This document shows positions 1 to 8,401 of a stretch of DNA of 19,891 bases, piece by piece. Source of the DNA: Desulfobacterales bacterium (GTDB lineage: Bacteria > Desulfobacterota > Desulfobacteria > Desulfobacterales > JAFDCJ01); the NCBI GenBank assembly GCA_020345785.1, contig CP070771.1, forward strand, positions 3,403,027 through 3,422,917. The letters are read 5' to 3'. The stretch's first letter is position 1. Each line of letters opens with the position of its first letter. Both the position numbers and the translations under genes were made by a program. The notes under the pieces were generated by a model. The model worked only from the letters and a program-made list of their open reading frames with translations. It searched no databases and was not told the origin of the DNA.

Positions 1-55
1 CCTTTTACAGTACGTTGGTTAACCTCTTATGAACTATTAAGAATACTAGCCGGCA

Positions 56-1582
56 TTACATTACGGCGCCGATGTTCCACGGCACAAATTCGTCTTCGCC
101 GATACCGTTCAGTTCGCTCTTGGTCTTGCGGCCCGAGGCAACATCCAGGATGAAACTGAAAATACGCCGGCCCATTTCTTCCACGGTTGTCGGTCCGTCC
201 ATGGTTTCCCCGCAATTGATATCCATATCATCCTCCATGCGACGGTACATTTCCGTGTTGGTCGCCAGTTTGATGCTCGGCACCGGCTTGCAGCCGTAAA
301 CCGATCCGCGGCCGGTGGTGAAGCAGATAATGTTGGCACCCCCGGCAACCATTCCGGTCAGCGAAACCGGATCGTAGCCGGGCGTATCCATGAACATCAG
401 TCCTTTGCCGGTTATGGGATGGGCGTAATGCAGGACATCGACCAGGTTGCCGGTCCCGCCCTTGGCCACCGCGCCGAGGGACTTTTCCAGAATGGTGGTC
501 AAACCGCCGGCCTTGTTGCCGGGTGAGGGATTGTTATCCAGTTCAGCGTTGTTTTTTGCGGTGTAATCCTCCCACCAGTGGATGCGGTCGATGAGTTTTT
601 CGCCGACTTCCCGCGATACGGCGCGACGGGTGAGAAGATGTTCGGCACCGTAAATTTCGGCAGTCTCACCCAGCACGGCGCCCCCCCCATTCCGCACGAG
701 AAGATCAACCGCCGCACCCAAAGAAGGGTTGGCCGTAATGCCCGAATAGGCATCAGACCCACCGCATTGGAGTCCCAGTATGAGGTGACCGGCTGAGACT
801 GGTGTTCGCTCAACCTTGTTGACGATGGGAAGCATGGCCCGGACCCGCTCAATGCCTTGCTGCACGGTTTTCCGGGTACCGCCGGTTCCCTGAATGGTCA
901 TGGTTTGCAGCAACGCATTTTCCTGCAGATCCCGGCGCTGGAACAGCGTGTCGATCTGCATGACTTCGCATCCCAGTCCGATGACTTGAATTGCTGCAAA
1001 ATTGGGATTGCGGATATATCCGGCAAGAATGTTCAGCAGGATCTCAAATCCTTCCTTGTTGTTGGCGCAGGCACAGCCCATGCCATGACAGATAGGAACC
1101 ACGCCGTCCACATTGGAAAATCCGGCCAGGGCATCTCCCTTGAAGGCATCTGCCACAAAGCGCGTTACCGAAGCCGAACAATTTACCGTGCTGATTATAC
1201 CGATGTAATTGCGGGTGGCAACACGACCGTCGGCTCTCACAATCCCCTGAAATGTCGCCGGCACCGCTTCATATTTGGGCGCTGAATCGGCATCGGCGCC
1301 GATCGCGTAATCGCGGTCAAACGCTTTCATCCCGACGTTGTGGGTGTGAACGTGTTCTCCCGCTCGGATATCCTTGGAAGCAAACCCGATAATCTGACCG
1401 TATTTCTTGACGGCTTCGCCTGATTTTATGGAAGCCGCGGCGACTTTGTGGCCGAAAGAAATTGGATCTCGACAGGTGATCTGCTCTTCCGGAATCGTGG
1501 TCCCGGCCGCAATGTCCACACGGGCGACAACCACGTTGTCGGAATGGTTAAGGCGTATTGTGAATGAGTGGGGTGCGGTCAT
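56..1582 (-). CDS. uxaA: Altronate dehydratase family protein (UxaA-like)
   Basis: A 508-residue protein of the UxaA/GarD sugar-acid dehydratase family. UxaA removes water from D-altronate to give 2-keto-3-deoxy-D-gluconate (KDG) in the cytoplasm. The N-terminal SAF domain (about residues 6-85) ends in AGEHVHTHN (74-82). The catalytic UxaA domain follows, with VPICHGMGCAC (162-172), IGLGCEVMQ (201-209) and LQCGGSDAYSGITANP (271-286), the last being a family signature. Length matches UxaA (about 495 in E. coli). The start is supported by a GAGAGG-type ribosome site about 10 nt upstream. It is the last gene of the run tctC-tctB-tctA-uxaA, 48 nt after tctA. KDG kinase and KDPG aldolase in the same cluster make KDG the sensible product. 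The exact hexonate (altronate, galactarate or a relative) cannot be fixed from sequence alone. Confidence 0.9.
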   Translation of the reverse strand: MTAPHSFTIRLNHSDNVVVARVDIAAGTTIPEEQITCRDPISFGHKVAAASIKSGEAVKKYGQIIGFASKDIRAGEHVHTHNVGMKAFDRDYAIGADADSAPKYEAVPATFQGIVRADGRVATRNYIGIISTVNCSASVTRFVADAFKGDALAGFSNVDGVVPICHGMGCACANNKEGFEILLNILAGYIRNPNFAAIQVIGLGCEVMQIDTLFQRRDLQENALLQTMTIQGTGGTRKTVQQGIERVRAMLPIVNKVERTPVSAGHLILGLQCGGSDAYSGITANPSLGAAVDLLVRNGGGAVLGETAEIYGAEHLLTRRAVSREVGEKLIDRIHWWEDYTAKNNAELDNNPSPGNKAGGLTTILEKSLGAVAKGGTGNLVDVLHYAHPITGKGLMFMDTPGYDPVSLTGMVAGGANIICFTTGRGSVYGCKPVPSIKLATNTEMYRRMEDDMDINCGETMDGPTTVEEMGRRIFSFILDVASGRKTKSELNGIGEDEFVPWNIGAVM

Positions 1583-1630
1583 TTTTGATGGCCCTCTCTT
1601 TAGGAATTCGTCTCTGGCAGGTTATGCGGA

Positions 1631-3172
1631 CTAGACAACTTCATCAACGTTTGGTGTGCATTCCTCGGCCTCAGCCCGGGCATTTTTGGTGTCCTGCCGC
1701 CATTTACGAAAAACGGCAATAAACGGCCCGCTCCACAAAATCACGGTAATGACGCCGAGAATGGCGCTTACCGGCCGGTGAAAGAACACGGTTAAATCCC
1801 AGTCGCTTTTGATCATGGAAACCATAAAGCTGTCTTCCAGCAGGCGGCCCAGCACGATGCCCAGAATCGCCGGCGCAACCGGAATGTCGTTGACTTCCAT
1901 AAAGTAGGCCAGAATTCCGCAGGCCAGCATAACGCCGACGTCAAAAGTGGTATTGTTGATGGCAAAGGAGCCGACGATGCAAAACATCAGGATCGCCGGC
2001 ATCAGCATATTGCGCGGTATGCGCAGCATTTGGCTGCCGGCTTTAATGGCCATGATGCCGAAGGGGATGAGGATGAGGTTGGCAAGAATAAAGGTGATAT
2101 AAACGGCATATAAAATTTCCGGGGTCCGCTGGAAAATCATAGGGCCCGGCCGAAGCCCCTTCATAAACAGAACGCCGATGACGATGGCAGTAATGGAATC
2201 CCCCGGAATGCCGAAAACCAGGGCCGGCACCCAGGCGCCGCCCAATCCGGCGTTATTCGCGGTACCGGCGTCTACGATGCCCTCGATATGTCCGGTACCG
2301 TATTTTTCGGGTTCTTTGGAAAATTTTTTGCTGACTGCATAGGCAATCCAGGCACCGATATCCGCCCCGGCACCGGGTAAAATACCAACAAATGTGCCGA
2401 TCAGCCCGGCGCGACCCACATTAACCTTGTACTTTCTGATTGTTCGCATCACGCCGTTGAACATCTTCTTGGTTTGAACCCCGACGGGCGTATAAGCGCA
2501 GTCTTCCGTGGAAACATTGCGCATGACCTCGGAGACACCGAACATACCGATCATGGCCGGAATGAAGGTAAATCCGTTTAAAAAATCGGTGATGTCAAAT
2601 GTAAAACGCGGATATCCCAGCGTGATGTCCACCCCGACGGTGGTCATCATCAAGCCGATCAGCAGGGAAACTAGACCTTTCAGCAAGGATCCTTTGGTCA
2701 CCAGAACGGAACAGCTCAAACCGATGCAGGCCAGCCAAAAGTATTCGAAAGACGTAAATTGCATGGCCACTTCGGCCAGCATCGGGGCCAATAAAATCAG
2801 GATAACCGCACCGATCATACCGCCGATGGCGGCCACCGTGACATCCACCCCCAGAACGTAGCCGGCCCTGCCCTTCTGGGTCATGGCATAAGACTCTTCG
2901 ACGTAGGCGGCCGATGAGGGGGTCCCCGGAATTCGCACCAAGGCCCCGGGAATGTCACCGGCAAAGATCGCCATCGCTTCCATGGTGACAATGGCCGCCA
3001 GGGCGGGAACCGGATCCATAAAAAACGTGACCGGCACCAGCAGGGCGGTGGCCATGGTTGCCGTAAGGCCGGGAATGGCGCCGACAAACAGCCCATAAAG
3101 CGCAGAAATGCAGATAATCATCAGCACATACGGCTGTGCGATCAGTGAAATTGCGGTCAGGACGTGTTCCAT
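1631..3172 (-). CDS. tctA: Tripartite tricarboxylate transporter large permease TctA
   Basis: Large membrane subunit of a TTT-family secondary transporter, which works with the small subunit TctB and periplasmic TctC to import an organic acid. The protein is 513 residues and mostly hydrophobic (about 10-12 membrane segments). Both family repeats are visible: YGLFVGAIPGLTATMATALL near residue 26, and GTFVGILPGAGADIGAWIAY in the second half, followed by GGAWVPALVFGIPGDSITAI. I chose the ATG at 3172 because it lies 4 nt after the tctB stop and starts at the conserved MEHVL-type N-terminus. The in-frame codon at 3226 would overlap tctB by about 50 bp and add an untypical 18-residue tail. No strong ribosome site is visible, which fits translational coupling to tctB. 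Placement beside uxaA suggests a sugar acid rather than citrate as substrate (inference). Confidence 0.93.
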   Translation of the reverse strand: MEHVLTAISLIAQPYVLMIICISALYGLFVGAIPGLTATMATALLVPVTFFMDPVPALAAIVTMEAMAIFAGDIPGALVRIPGTPSSAAYVEESYAMTQKGRAGYVLGVDVTVAAIGGMIGAVILILLAPMLAEVAMQFTSFEYFWLACIGLSCSVLVTKGSLLKGLVSLLIGLMMTTVGVDITLGYPRFTFDITDFLNGFTFIPAMIGMFGVSEVMRNVSTEDCAYTPVGVQTKKMFNGVMRTIRKYKVNVGRAGLIGTFVGILPGAGADIGAWIAYAVSKKFSKEPEKYGTGHIEGIVDAGTANNAGLGGAWVPALVFGIPGDSITAIVIGVLFMKGLRPGPMIFQRTPEILYAVYITFILANLILIPFGIMAIKAGSQMLRIPRNMLMPAILMFCIVGSFAINNTTFDVGVMLACGILAYFMEVNDIPVAPAILGIVLGRLLEDSFMVSMIKSDWDLTVFFHRPVSAILGVITVILWSGPFIAVFRKWRQDTKNARAEAEECTPNVDEVV

Positions 3173-3176
3173 GTTT

Positions 3177-3635
3177 TTACCAGCCCCAGAGACCCCACGG
3201 CAGGGGTACGAGAAGAATTTTGGCAAACAGGAGATAAATGGCCAGCGTTACGGTGACCGACATGACGACACTCGGCAGCGTCTTTACTTTCAACCACTTC
3301 ATCAGGATCATGAGAATCACAAAGGAAAATATCAGAAAGCCGAGATATTCTGCCAAAAATATGTAGCAGACCACCGCCCCCAGCACGAAGACAATATTGA
3401 TCCACCCCGCAAGAGTAAGTGTCCCCAGGTCGAATTTCAGCACTTTTTCACGTCTACGAATACCCTGGATGACCAACCCGATTCCGCAGAAAATGAACAA
3501 AACGGCCAGGACTTCTGGAAACAGCGCCGGTCCCGGATAACCGTTATCAAGTTTGGGAAAGCTTTGGACGTGGATCAGTACGGCACAGGCAAAAATAACC
3601 AGCAGCAGTCCGATGACCGTATTGCTTGTTCGCAT
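3177..3635 (-). CDS. tctB: Tripartite tricarboxylate transporter small permease TctB
   Basis: Small integral membrane subunit of the TTT transporter, 152 residues with about four hydrophobic segments and the FPKLDNGYPGPALFPEVLA stretch near residue 26 typical of the TctB family (the family usually has xxGxGPxxFP here). Length fits the family (about 140-170). An AAAAGGTG ribosome site lies about 6 nt before the ATG at 3635. It sits between tctC and tctA, but a 454-nt repeat-rich spacer separates it from tctC, which is unusual because tctC, tctB and tctA are normally tightly packed. Whether one transcript spans that spacer is open. Confidence 0.9.
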   Translation of the reverse strand: MRTSNTVIGLLLVIFACAVLIHVQSFPKLDNGYPGPALFPEVLAVLFIFCGIGLVIQGIRRREKVLKFDLGTLTLAGWINIVFVLGAVVCYIFLAEYLGFLIFSFVILMILMKWLKVKTLPSVVMSVTVTLAIYLLFAKILLVPLPWGLWGW

Positions 3636-4089
3636 GGATACACCTTTTCAGGATTTTCGAATGACAAATGTCGAATGTCGAAGGAACAAATTCATCAGAA
3701 CTGGGTAGCAATGACTGAGGACTGAAGGAATAAGAATTCGGACTGCGGAAGTAACCCACATGCTCAGTCCTCAGAAATCATCGCTTTTTAATGAGGTTTC
3801 AGGTGCCAAATATTAGCTCATTTGGGAGACCGCGTATGAAACTTCACCTAAACGGAACAGCGAACCGCAGAAATTCGAAGGATGGCTTCGCGTTGCTCAG
3901 TCTCTTTTCATAAAAAAGACAGAATACCTCCCTTCGACATTCGTCATTCGATATTCGTTATTCGATATTTATCCGCCTTTGGTGGATTCGCTTTTTAAAG
4001 TTTTTTTTCCGATCAAAATGGCCGCCCTTCTCGCAGATAAAAAAACCTCGGTGGCCAGCGGCTGGGCTGAAACCTGAAACCTATTCGCG
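3636..4089. repeat. Non-coding spacer tctC-tctB with bracketing inverted repeats
   Basis: No credible gene in these 454 nt. It opens with a CGAATGTCGAAGG tract (3672-3684) whose perfect 13-bp inverted copy, CCTTCGACATTCG, lies at 3931-3943 and runs into iterated CATTCGATATTCGTTATTCG-type sequence. A nested perfect 11-bp inverted pair CTGAGGACTGA / TCAGTCCTCAG is at 3715-3725 and 3764-3774. The core TTCGCGTTGCTCAGTCT (3887-3903) recurs in related form in the spacers near 6401 and 8687. The end (4060-4081) carries GGCTGGGCTGAAACCTGAAAC, resembling the end of the kdgK-eda spacer. Function is unknown; it looks like a dispersed composite intergenic repeat. Confidence 0.7.
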
Positions 4090-5064
4090 CTATTTCACGA
4101 TACCGGCCGCCTTCATGATCTTGCCGTTGTCCTCGTCGGCCTGGGCGAGCGCCTTGGCGAAGTCAGCTGCGTTCAGCCAGTAAATGCCGAAGCCGCGGTT
4201 TTTCATGAATTTAATAAATTCATCGCTTTTAACGACTTTGGCAATGGCGTTTTCAAGCACGGCCACTATTTCATCGGGGGTTCCCTTAGGTGCGGCAATC
4301 CCGCGCCAGGCACCGCAGGTCCAATCGATACCCATTTCCTTGAGGGTCGGGACTTCGGGAAACTTGGGATCCCTTTCAGAGGCCATAATCGCCAGGGGTC
4401 TGACTTTTCCAGCATCGATCAACGTCGCGGCTTCGGGCAGCGAGCAGGTGCTCATTTCAATGCCGCCGGCCATGAGATCCTGCAAGGCCGGTGCAGCGCC
4501 CTTGCTGGGAATCCATTTGATGGCATCCGGTGCCAGCCCGATGGCATTCATCCAGCCGGCCATGGCCAAATGCCAGATACCGCCCTGGCCCGTGCCGGAG
4601 TCCTTTAGTTGGCCGGGGTTGTTGCGAATGTAATTCTCAAGCTCCTTGTAGGTCTTCCACTCAGAGTCCGCCCGGACATTGATGCCCGCCGGGTCAAAAT
4701 TCACCATGGCCACAGGGACCATGTCTTTGTAGGTCACCTGGGTCAATCCCATCCAGTGCATCATGGTAATTTCAACCGTAGGCATACCGATGGTATAGCC
4801 GTCCGGTTTGGCCGTGGCCATGGCCGTATGGCCCACCGCCCCGCTTCCGCCGGTGCGGTTGACGACGTTGACCGGTACCCCGAGATCCTGTTTAAGCAGG
4901 GTTGCAATGATTCTTGATACCGCGTCGGTACCACCACCGGCACCCCAGGGACAGATCAGTGTAATCGGTCGGCTGGGATAATCGGCAGCCGTAGCCGCGG
5001 TCATGCCAAGCGTAAAAATGAATACAAAGGTCACCGCCACAAAAGATAGATTCTTAGATTTCAT
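4090..5064 (-). CDS. tctC: TctC/Bug-family periplasmic solute-binding protein
   Basis: Extracytoplasmic binding receptor of the TTT transporter (Bug family), which captures a carboxylated substrate in the periplasm for TctAB. The 324-residue product has a clear Sec signal peptide: positive MKSKN, a hydrophobic core at about 7-22, and cleavage after TAATA near residue 26. The mature protein starts DYPSRPITLICPWGAGGGTD (28-47), the classic Bug N-terminus and first ligand loop. NRTGGSGAVGH (69-79) and KPDGYTIG (86-93) follow. The ATG at 5064 is preferred because AAGGAG lies 6-7 nt before it; an in-frame start at 5115 would bury the signal peptide. It is the first gene of the tct-uxaA run, with a promoter-like region about 130 nt upstream. 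The ligand is inferred to be a sugar acid from its neighbours. Confidence 0.93.
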   Translation of the reverse strand: MKSKNLSFVAVTFVFIFTLGMTAATAADYPSRPITLICPWGAGGGTDAVSRIIATLLKQDLGVPVNVVNRTGGSGAVGHTAMATAKPDGYTIGMPTVEITMMHWMGLTQVTYKDMVPVAMVNFDPAGINVRADSEWKTYKELENYIRNNPGQLKDSGTGQGGIWHLAMAGWMNAIGLAPDAIKWIPSKGAAPALQDLMAGGIEMSTCSLPEAATLIDAGKVRPLAIMASERDPKFPEVPTLKEMGIDWTCGAWRGIAAPKGTPDEIVAVLENAIAKVVKSDEFIKFMKNRGFGIYWLNAADFAKALAQADEDNGKIMKAAGIVK

Positions 5065-5191
5065 AACTTTCTCCTTTTCAATTTGCTTTTTTAGTTGCGC
5101 GTTAACCCTGATCACTAACCTGTTAAAAAAATTACCCGTAATGCCTGCTGGTGGATTCGTCGGCGGCCAAAGGCATCCGACATGAAGACTT

Positions 5192-5220
5192 AGATATTAA
5201 CAACCCGATAATGTTGTCAA
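5192..5220 (-). promoter_or_regulatory. Candidate tctC promoter overlapped by an inverted repeat
   Basis: On the minus strand a perfect TTGACA -35 box (5220-5215) is followed by weak AT-rich -10 candidates around TAATAT/ATATCT (5199-5192). An inverted repeat, TTAACAAC (5197-5204) and GTTGTCAA (5213-5220), matches in 7 of 8 arm positions around an 8-nt spacer and covers both boxes. That is the geometry of a repressor operator. About 130 nt of leader separates it from the tctC start. No cognate regulator is identified in the window. Confidence 0.45.
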
Positions 5221-5300
5221 GTGAAATTCTCTTGGCGCTTGGTGATGTCGGACCACAATTTGGGGTCGTTATTGCCGCGTGATATGACTTTACAAAGATT

Positions 5301-6095
5301 TCAGGTTTTTTGTGCCGGCAGTGCCCGGGTGGAACCGGTCGTAATTCCGCCGTCTATCAGGATGGTCTGCCCGGTTACATACTCGGCCGCATCGGAGGCC
5401 AGAAATACCACCGCACCGTCTAGATCATGTGGGGTGCCGGGTCTTTTGAGAGGTATGCGATCTGTCAGGTAATCGACCCAGTCTTTATTCTCGTACAGCA
5501 CCTTGGTCTGCTCGGTCTTGAACCAGCCCGGGGCCAAACAATTGACGGTGATCCCGAATTTGCCCCAGTCATCGGCCAACGACATGGTCAGCTGCTTGAC
5601 GCCTCCCCGGCTGGCGCAATAGGGCGCCAGACCGGCATATCCGAACACGCTGGTTACAGAGCCGATATTGATGATTCGGCCGTATTGACGTGGAATCATT
5701 TTTTTGGCAACCGCCTGGGCGACGAAAAAAGTTCCCCGCAAATTGGTGTTCAGGACGAGATTCCAGTCATCCCAGGTTACTTCGGTCGATGGTTTGCGCA
5801 CGTTGCAACCGGCGTTGTTCACCAGGATGTCGATTTGGCCGTAATGCTGGTAGGCATTTTCAGCCATCTGCTGAATACTGCCAAAGTCCCGCACGTCTAG
5901 CTGCAACGGCAGTGCCCGGCGGCCTAAAGATTCGATCTCCTGTCTAAAGACATCCAGTGATTCCAGCTGTCGGCTGGTGATCACCAGATCGGCCCCGGCC
6001 CCGGCCAGAGCCCGGCTGAAATACTGGCCGAGTCCCCGGCTGGCACCGGTGACGATGGCCACTTTTCCAGTGAGGTCGAACATTTTTTCATTCAT
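5301..6095 (-). CDS. Short-chain dehydrogenase/reductase, gluconate 5-dehydrogenase-like
   Basis: A 264-residue classical SDR with a Rossmann fold. The cofactor loop TGASRGLG is at 16-23, NNAG at 93-96, the catalytic Ser region NIGSVTS at 143-149, and PGWFKTE at 189-195. The family's YxxxK motif reads Y159-C-A-S-R163, so arginine replaces the catalytic lysine (codon CGG). Overall it resembles gluconate 5-dehydrogenase/KduD-type sugar-acid SDRs, which interconvert a hydroxyl and keto group on hexonates using NAD(P). The start at 6095 has GGGAG about 8 nt upstream. It lies downstream of the zinc dehydrogenase and upstream of tctC. The role is likely a redox step on the imported hexonate, and the Lys-to-Arg change leaves activity uncertain. 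Confidence 0.85.
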   Translation of the reverse strand: MNEKMFDLTGKVAIVTGASRGLGQYFSRALAGAGADLVITSRQLESLDVFRQEIESLGRRALPLQLDVRDFGSIQQMAENAYQHYGQIDILVNNAGCNVRKPSTEVTWDDWNLVLNTNLRGTFFVAQAVAKKMIPRQYGRIINIGSVTSVFGYAGLAPYCASRGGVKQLTMSLADDWGKFGITVNCLAPGWFKTEQTKVLYENKDWVDYLTDRIPLKRPGTPHDLDGAVVFLASDAAEYVTGQTILIDGGITTGSTRALPAQKT

Positions 6096-6527
6096 CTTGT
6101 ATGCTCCCGATCATTTTTGGCGGTGTTGTTTTTCGTTTATTGAAGGGTTCAGGTTTGAGGTTTCAGGTGCGGATGACAGACGACAGAGGACAGAAAAAGA
6201 AGGCGGATGTCGGAAAGCGGAACTCGGAAATATTCGATATGAACTGACACTGAAACTGCCATCCCGCTCCCCGCTCTTTCCTTTTTACGCTATGCTCCAT
6301 ACGCTATGCCCTATGCCCGCAACACGCAACCGAAACAAATGACGATTGATTATTGAATATTGACTAATTATGGAAGTCGCACGCGCAGCGCAGGCGCTTG
6401 CGCCGCGTGTCGCTCGGTCTTTTGATAAATTTTTAAAACAGATAGAATTCCTTCATTCGACATTCGACATTCGTCAATCTGCTAGCCCCCGCAACACCAT
6501 CCAGTATCCAGTATCAACGTATCTGGA
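6096..6527. repeat. Non-coding repeat-rich spacer between the two dehydrogenase genes
   Basis: No credible gene in 432 nt. The left part (6145-6235) has GTTTGAGGTTTCAGGTGC and short iterated GACAGA/GGACAG units. The right part has a GC-rich hairpin GGCGCTTGCGCC (6393-6404), then GCCGCGTGTCGCTCGGTCTTTT (from 6402) and iterated CATTCGACATTCGACATTCG (6454-6473). The order GCGT..GCTC.GTCTTTT, A/T run, AGAATTCC, TTCGACATTCG is shared with the spacers at 3887-3943 and 8687-8760. A composite dispersed repeat is the best description. Confidence 0.65.
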
Positions 6528-7559
6528 TTACGGATTCAATATGACTTTCATCAGGCCAGGCTCTTTCTCATAAAGTCGCTGAAACCAGCGCGCACCGTCC
6601 GCAAGGGGTGCTGTGGCACTGATTAACGGATCGACCTTGACGGCACCACGGGCAATCATATCCAGACAGGCCGGATAATCGCCTCGGGACGCACAGGAAC
6701 CCCTCAAGGTGATTTCTCCGGTGACCACGGTTTGCAGCGCCAGCGCAACTTCGGATCTTAAATTGCCGATTAAGGTCAGGGCGCCGCCTTTGCGCAAACT
6801 TTCCAGCGCGCTCTTCAAGGAAGCATTCAGCCCGACGGCGTCAAACGCCACATCGGCGCCCCGCTCGCCGGTCATTTTTTTTATCACGGACACGGCATCG
6901 TCCTCCTTCGGATTCACGCTCTCATCTGCACCCAGCCGCCGCGCCAGCACAAGTCTTTCCGACTCAAGATCGACGGCAATAATCTGGCCGCAACCGGAGG
7001 TTCGCAGGGTTTGTATCACCAGCAGCCCGATGATACCGGCACCGACGACAACCGCCGTATCATTTAAGGACAGAGGGGTGATCGACACGGCGTGGAATGC
7101 CACCGAACAGGGCTCCACCATGGCGCTTTGTTCGAAAGTAATCTTTTCGGGCAGCGGATAGATGATGTGCGGGGGCACGACCACGTATTCGGCAAAGGTT
7201 CCGTGTTGGCGGTAATCAGCACAGGATACGCCCAGCACGCGGCGCTGATCGCATAAGTTGATGTCACCCCGCCGACAAAAAAAACAGTGACCACAGTAAA
7301 CCGTTGAATCAAATGTGACCCGCTGGCCCGGCCGGTATTGATGCACATTCGAACCAACTTCTGCAATAACGCCCGATGCCTCGTGCCCCATAATCAGCGG
7401 CGGTATGCGGCGGCCGGTGCTGCCGTCCATGCCGTGCACGTCGCTGCCGCAAATTCCGCTGGCTTTTACCTGGATCAAAACGTCATCCGGTCCGAACTGC
7501 GGATCGGGCATCTCTTGGTAAGTCAGCCGATGATATTCTTCCAGTACCAAAGCCTTCAT
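6528..7559 (-). CDS. Zinc-dependent medium-chain alcohol dehydrogenase (hexonate/polyol type)
   Basis: A 343-residue medium-chain dehydrogenase of the L-threonine/sorbitol/L-idonate dehydrogenase type. Catalytic zinc ligands are C37 (SGICGSD), H59-E60 (GHE) and E149 (VEPC). The structural zinc lobe has C89, C92, C95 and C103. The nucleotide loop is GAGIIG (173-178), and D197 at the end of the next strand indicates NAD preference. The ATG at 7559 is preceded by GGAGAGG; the in-frame codon at 7574 is a TTG lying in that ribosome site, so it is rejected. Adjacent genes suggest it oxidises a hexonate or a related polyol to the keto form, perhaps paired with the SDR for a two-step epimerisation. 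The substrate cannot be set from sequence. Confidence 0.9.
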   Translation of the reverse strand: MKALVLEEYHRLTYQEMPDPQFGPDDVLIQVKASGICGSDVHGMDGSTGRRIPPLIMGHEASGVIAEVGSNVHQYRPGQRVTFDSTVYCGHCFFCRRGDINLCDQRRVLGVSCADYRQHGTFAEYVVVPPHIIYPLPEKITFEQSAMVEPCSVAFHAVSITPLSLNDTAVVVGAGIIGLLVIQTLRTSGCGQIIAVDLESERLVLARRLGADESVNPKEDDAVSVIKKMTGERGADVAFDAVGLNASLKSALESLRKGGALTLIGNLRSEVALALQTVVTGEITLRGSCASRGDYPACLDMIARGAVKVDPLISATAPLADGARWFQRLYEKEPGLMKVILNP

Positions 7560-7606
7560 GCGATCCCTCTCCAACCTGGGTCGATGGTTATTCGTTATTG
7601 GCTATT

Positions 7607-7635
7607 AGTTATTTTGAGGATTTGATGATTGTCAA
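7607..7635 (-). promoter_or_regulatory. Candidate promoter for the alcohol dehydrogenase gene
   Basis: On the minus strand TTGACA (7635-7630) is followed after 17-18 nt by a weak -10 (ATAACT/TAACTA). The 11-mer TCACTTGACAA here also occurs at the tctC promoter (5224-5214), so two units of the cluster share the same -35 context. The box abuts the 19-bp hairpin described next. Confidence 0.35.
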
Positions 7636-7674
7636 GTGAGTGCTCCTCCCGCTCCGCGGGAGGAGCACTCACTT
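7634..7674. repeat. Perfect 19-bp inverted repeat (stem-loop) between eda and the alcohol dehydrogenase
   Basis: Arms at 7634-7652 (AAGTGAGTGCTCCTCCCGC) and 7656-7674 are exact inverse complements around a 3-nt TCC loop. In the direction of gene transcription (minus) no U-run follows, so this is not a textbook intrinsic terminator. On the plus strand it is followed by AAAAAA. It could insulate eda from the next promoter, stabilise eda mRNA 3' ends, or bind a protein. Its edge overlaps the -35 box of the downstream promoter. Confidence 0.85.
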
Positions 7675-7747
7675 AAAAAATTTAAAAGGATAGAATTCCT
7701 TAAATATTCAATCTGCAATCTTCAATATTCAATTTTATCCCACCTTT

Positions 7748-8401
7748 TCACCCTATCCGCGCTGCACTGATGGTCTTTAAAAAATCTTCTGTTTTCTGCG
7801 ACAGACGATCCCAGGCCTCGGCGGCAACAAATTGCCTGTCGATAAGGGCACTGCCGACACCAACCGCCGATGCGCCCGCCCGGATGAAATCTGCGGCCGT
7901 ATCAATATCAACGCCGCCGGTGGGGATCATGTCGACCTGCGGCAGCGGCGCTTTGACGGCTTTTATATACGCTGCGCCACCCATTGCATCGGCCGGGAAG
8001 ACTTTGACGAAATCAGCCCCCATTTCCCAGGCCTGCAGGATTTCGCTCGGCGTCAGCGCGCCGGGCATGATAATTTTGCTATAGCGATGACACAATCGGA
8101 TGGTGGCAACATCCAGGGTCGGTGCCACAATAAATTCAGCCCCGGCCAGAATCGCCATGCGTGCGGTTTCGCTGTCAAGGATGGTTCCGGCGCCCACCAG
8201 AACCGTATCACCAAAAGCGTCGACAATTTCTTTGATAATATGCAGCGCACCCGGCACCGTCATGGTGATTTCCAGCAGCGGGGCGCCCCCGTCTCGAATC
8301 GCCCCGGCCACCCGCACAGCCGCCTCCGGGTTATCGGTTCGAATGATCGGCACAAACCCGCAGCGCAAAATTTCATGTTTAACCTTATCTTTTGTTGTCA
8401 T
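7748..8401 (-). CDS. eda: 2-keto-3-deoxy-6-phosphogluconate (KDPG) aldolase
   Basis: Class I aldolase cleaving KDPG to pyruvate and glyceraldehyde-3-phosphate, the last step of the KDG branch and of the Entner-Doudoroff pathway. The 217-residue product shows the family landmarks: RTDNPEAA near 21-28, E44 in LEITMTVPGA, VGAGT (69-73), the Schiff-base lysine K133 in FVKVFPAD, TGGV (161-164) and the phosphate site GVGSAL (181-186). Length is normal. The start at 8401 is the only sensible one, though its AAGAGG is nearly adjacent to the ATG, so initiation may be weak. It receives KDPG from KDG kinase, encoded upstream across a 537-nt repeat-rich spacer. Confidence 0.94.
   Translation of the reverse strand: MTTKDKVKHEILRCGFVPIIRTDNPEAAVRVAGAIRDGGAPLLEITMTVPGALHIIKEIVDAFGDTVLVGAGTILDSETARMAILAGAEFIVAPTLDVATIRLCHRYSKIIMPGALTPSEILQAWEMGADFVKVFPADAMGGAAYIKAVKAPLPQVDMIPTGGVDIDTAADFIRAGASAVGVGSALIDRQFVAAEAWDRLSQKTEDFLKTISAARIG

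Noticed and set aside
3173..3226. Longer TctA start at 3226
   Set aside because: It would overlap tctB by about 50 bp and add a non-family tail; the ATG at 3172 fits the family N-terminus.
3108..3725. 205-codon plus-strand frame
   Set aside because: It lies antisense to tctB and the start of tctA, which have clear family motifs, and has no recognisable features.
3931..3970. CRISPR-like iteration of ATTCG units
   Set aside because: The units are short, variable and contiguous with no unique spacers of even length, and no cas genes are present.
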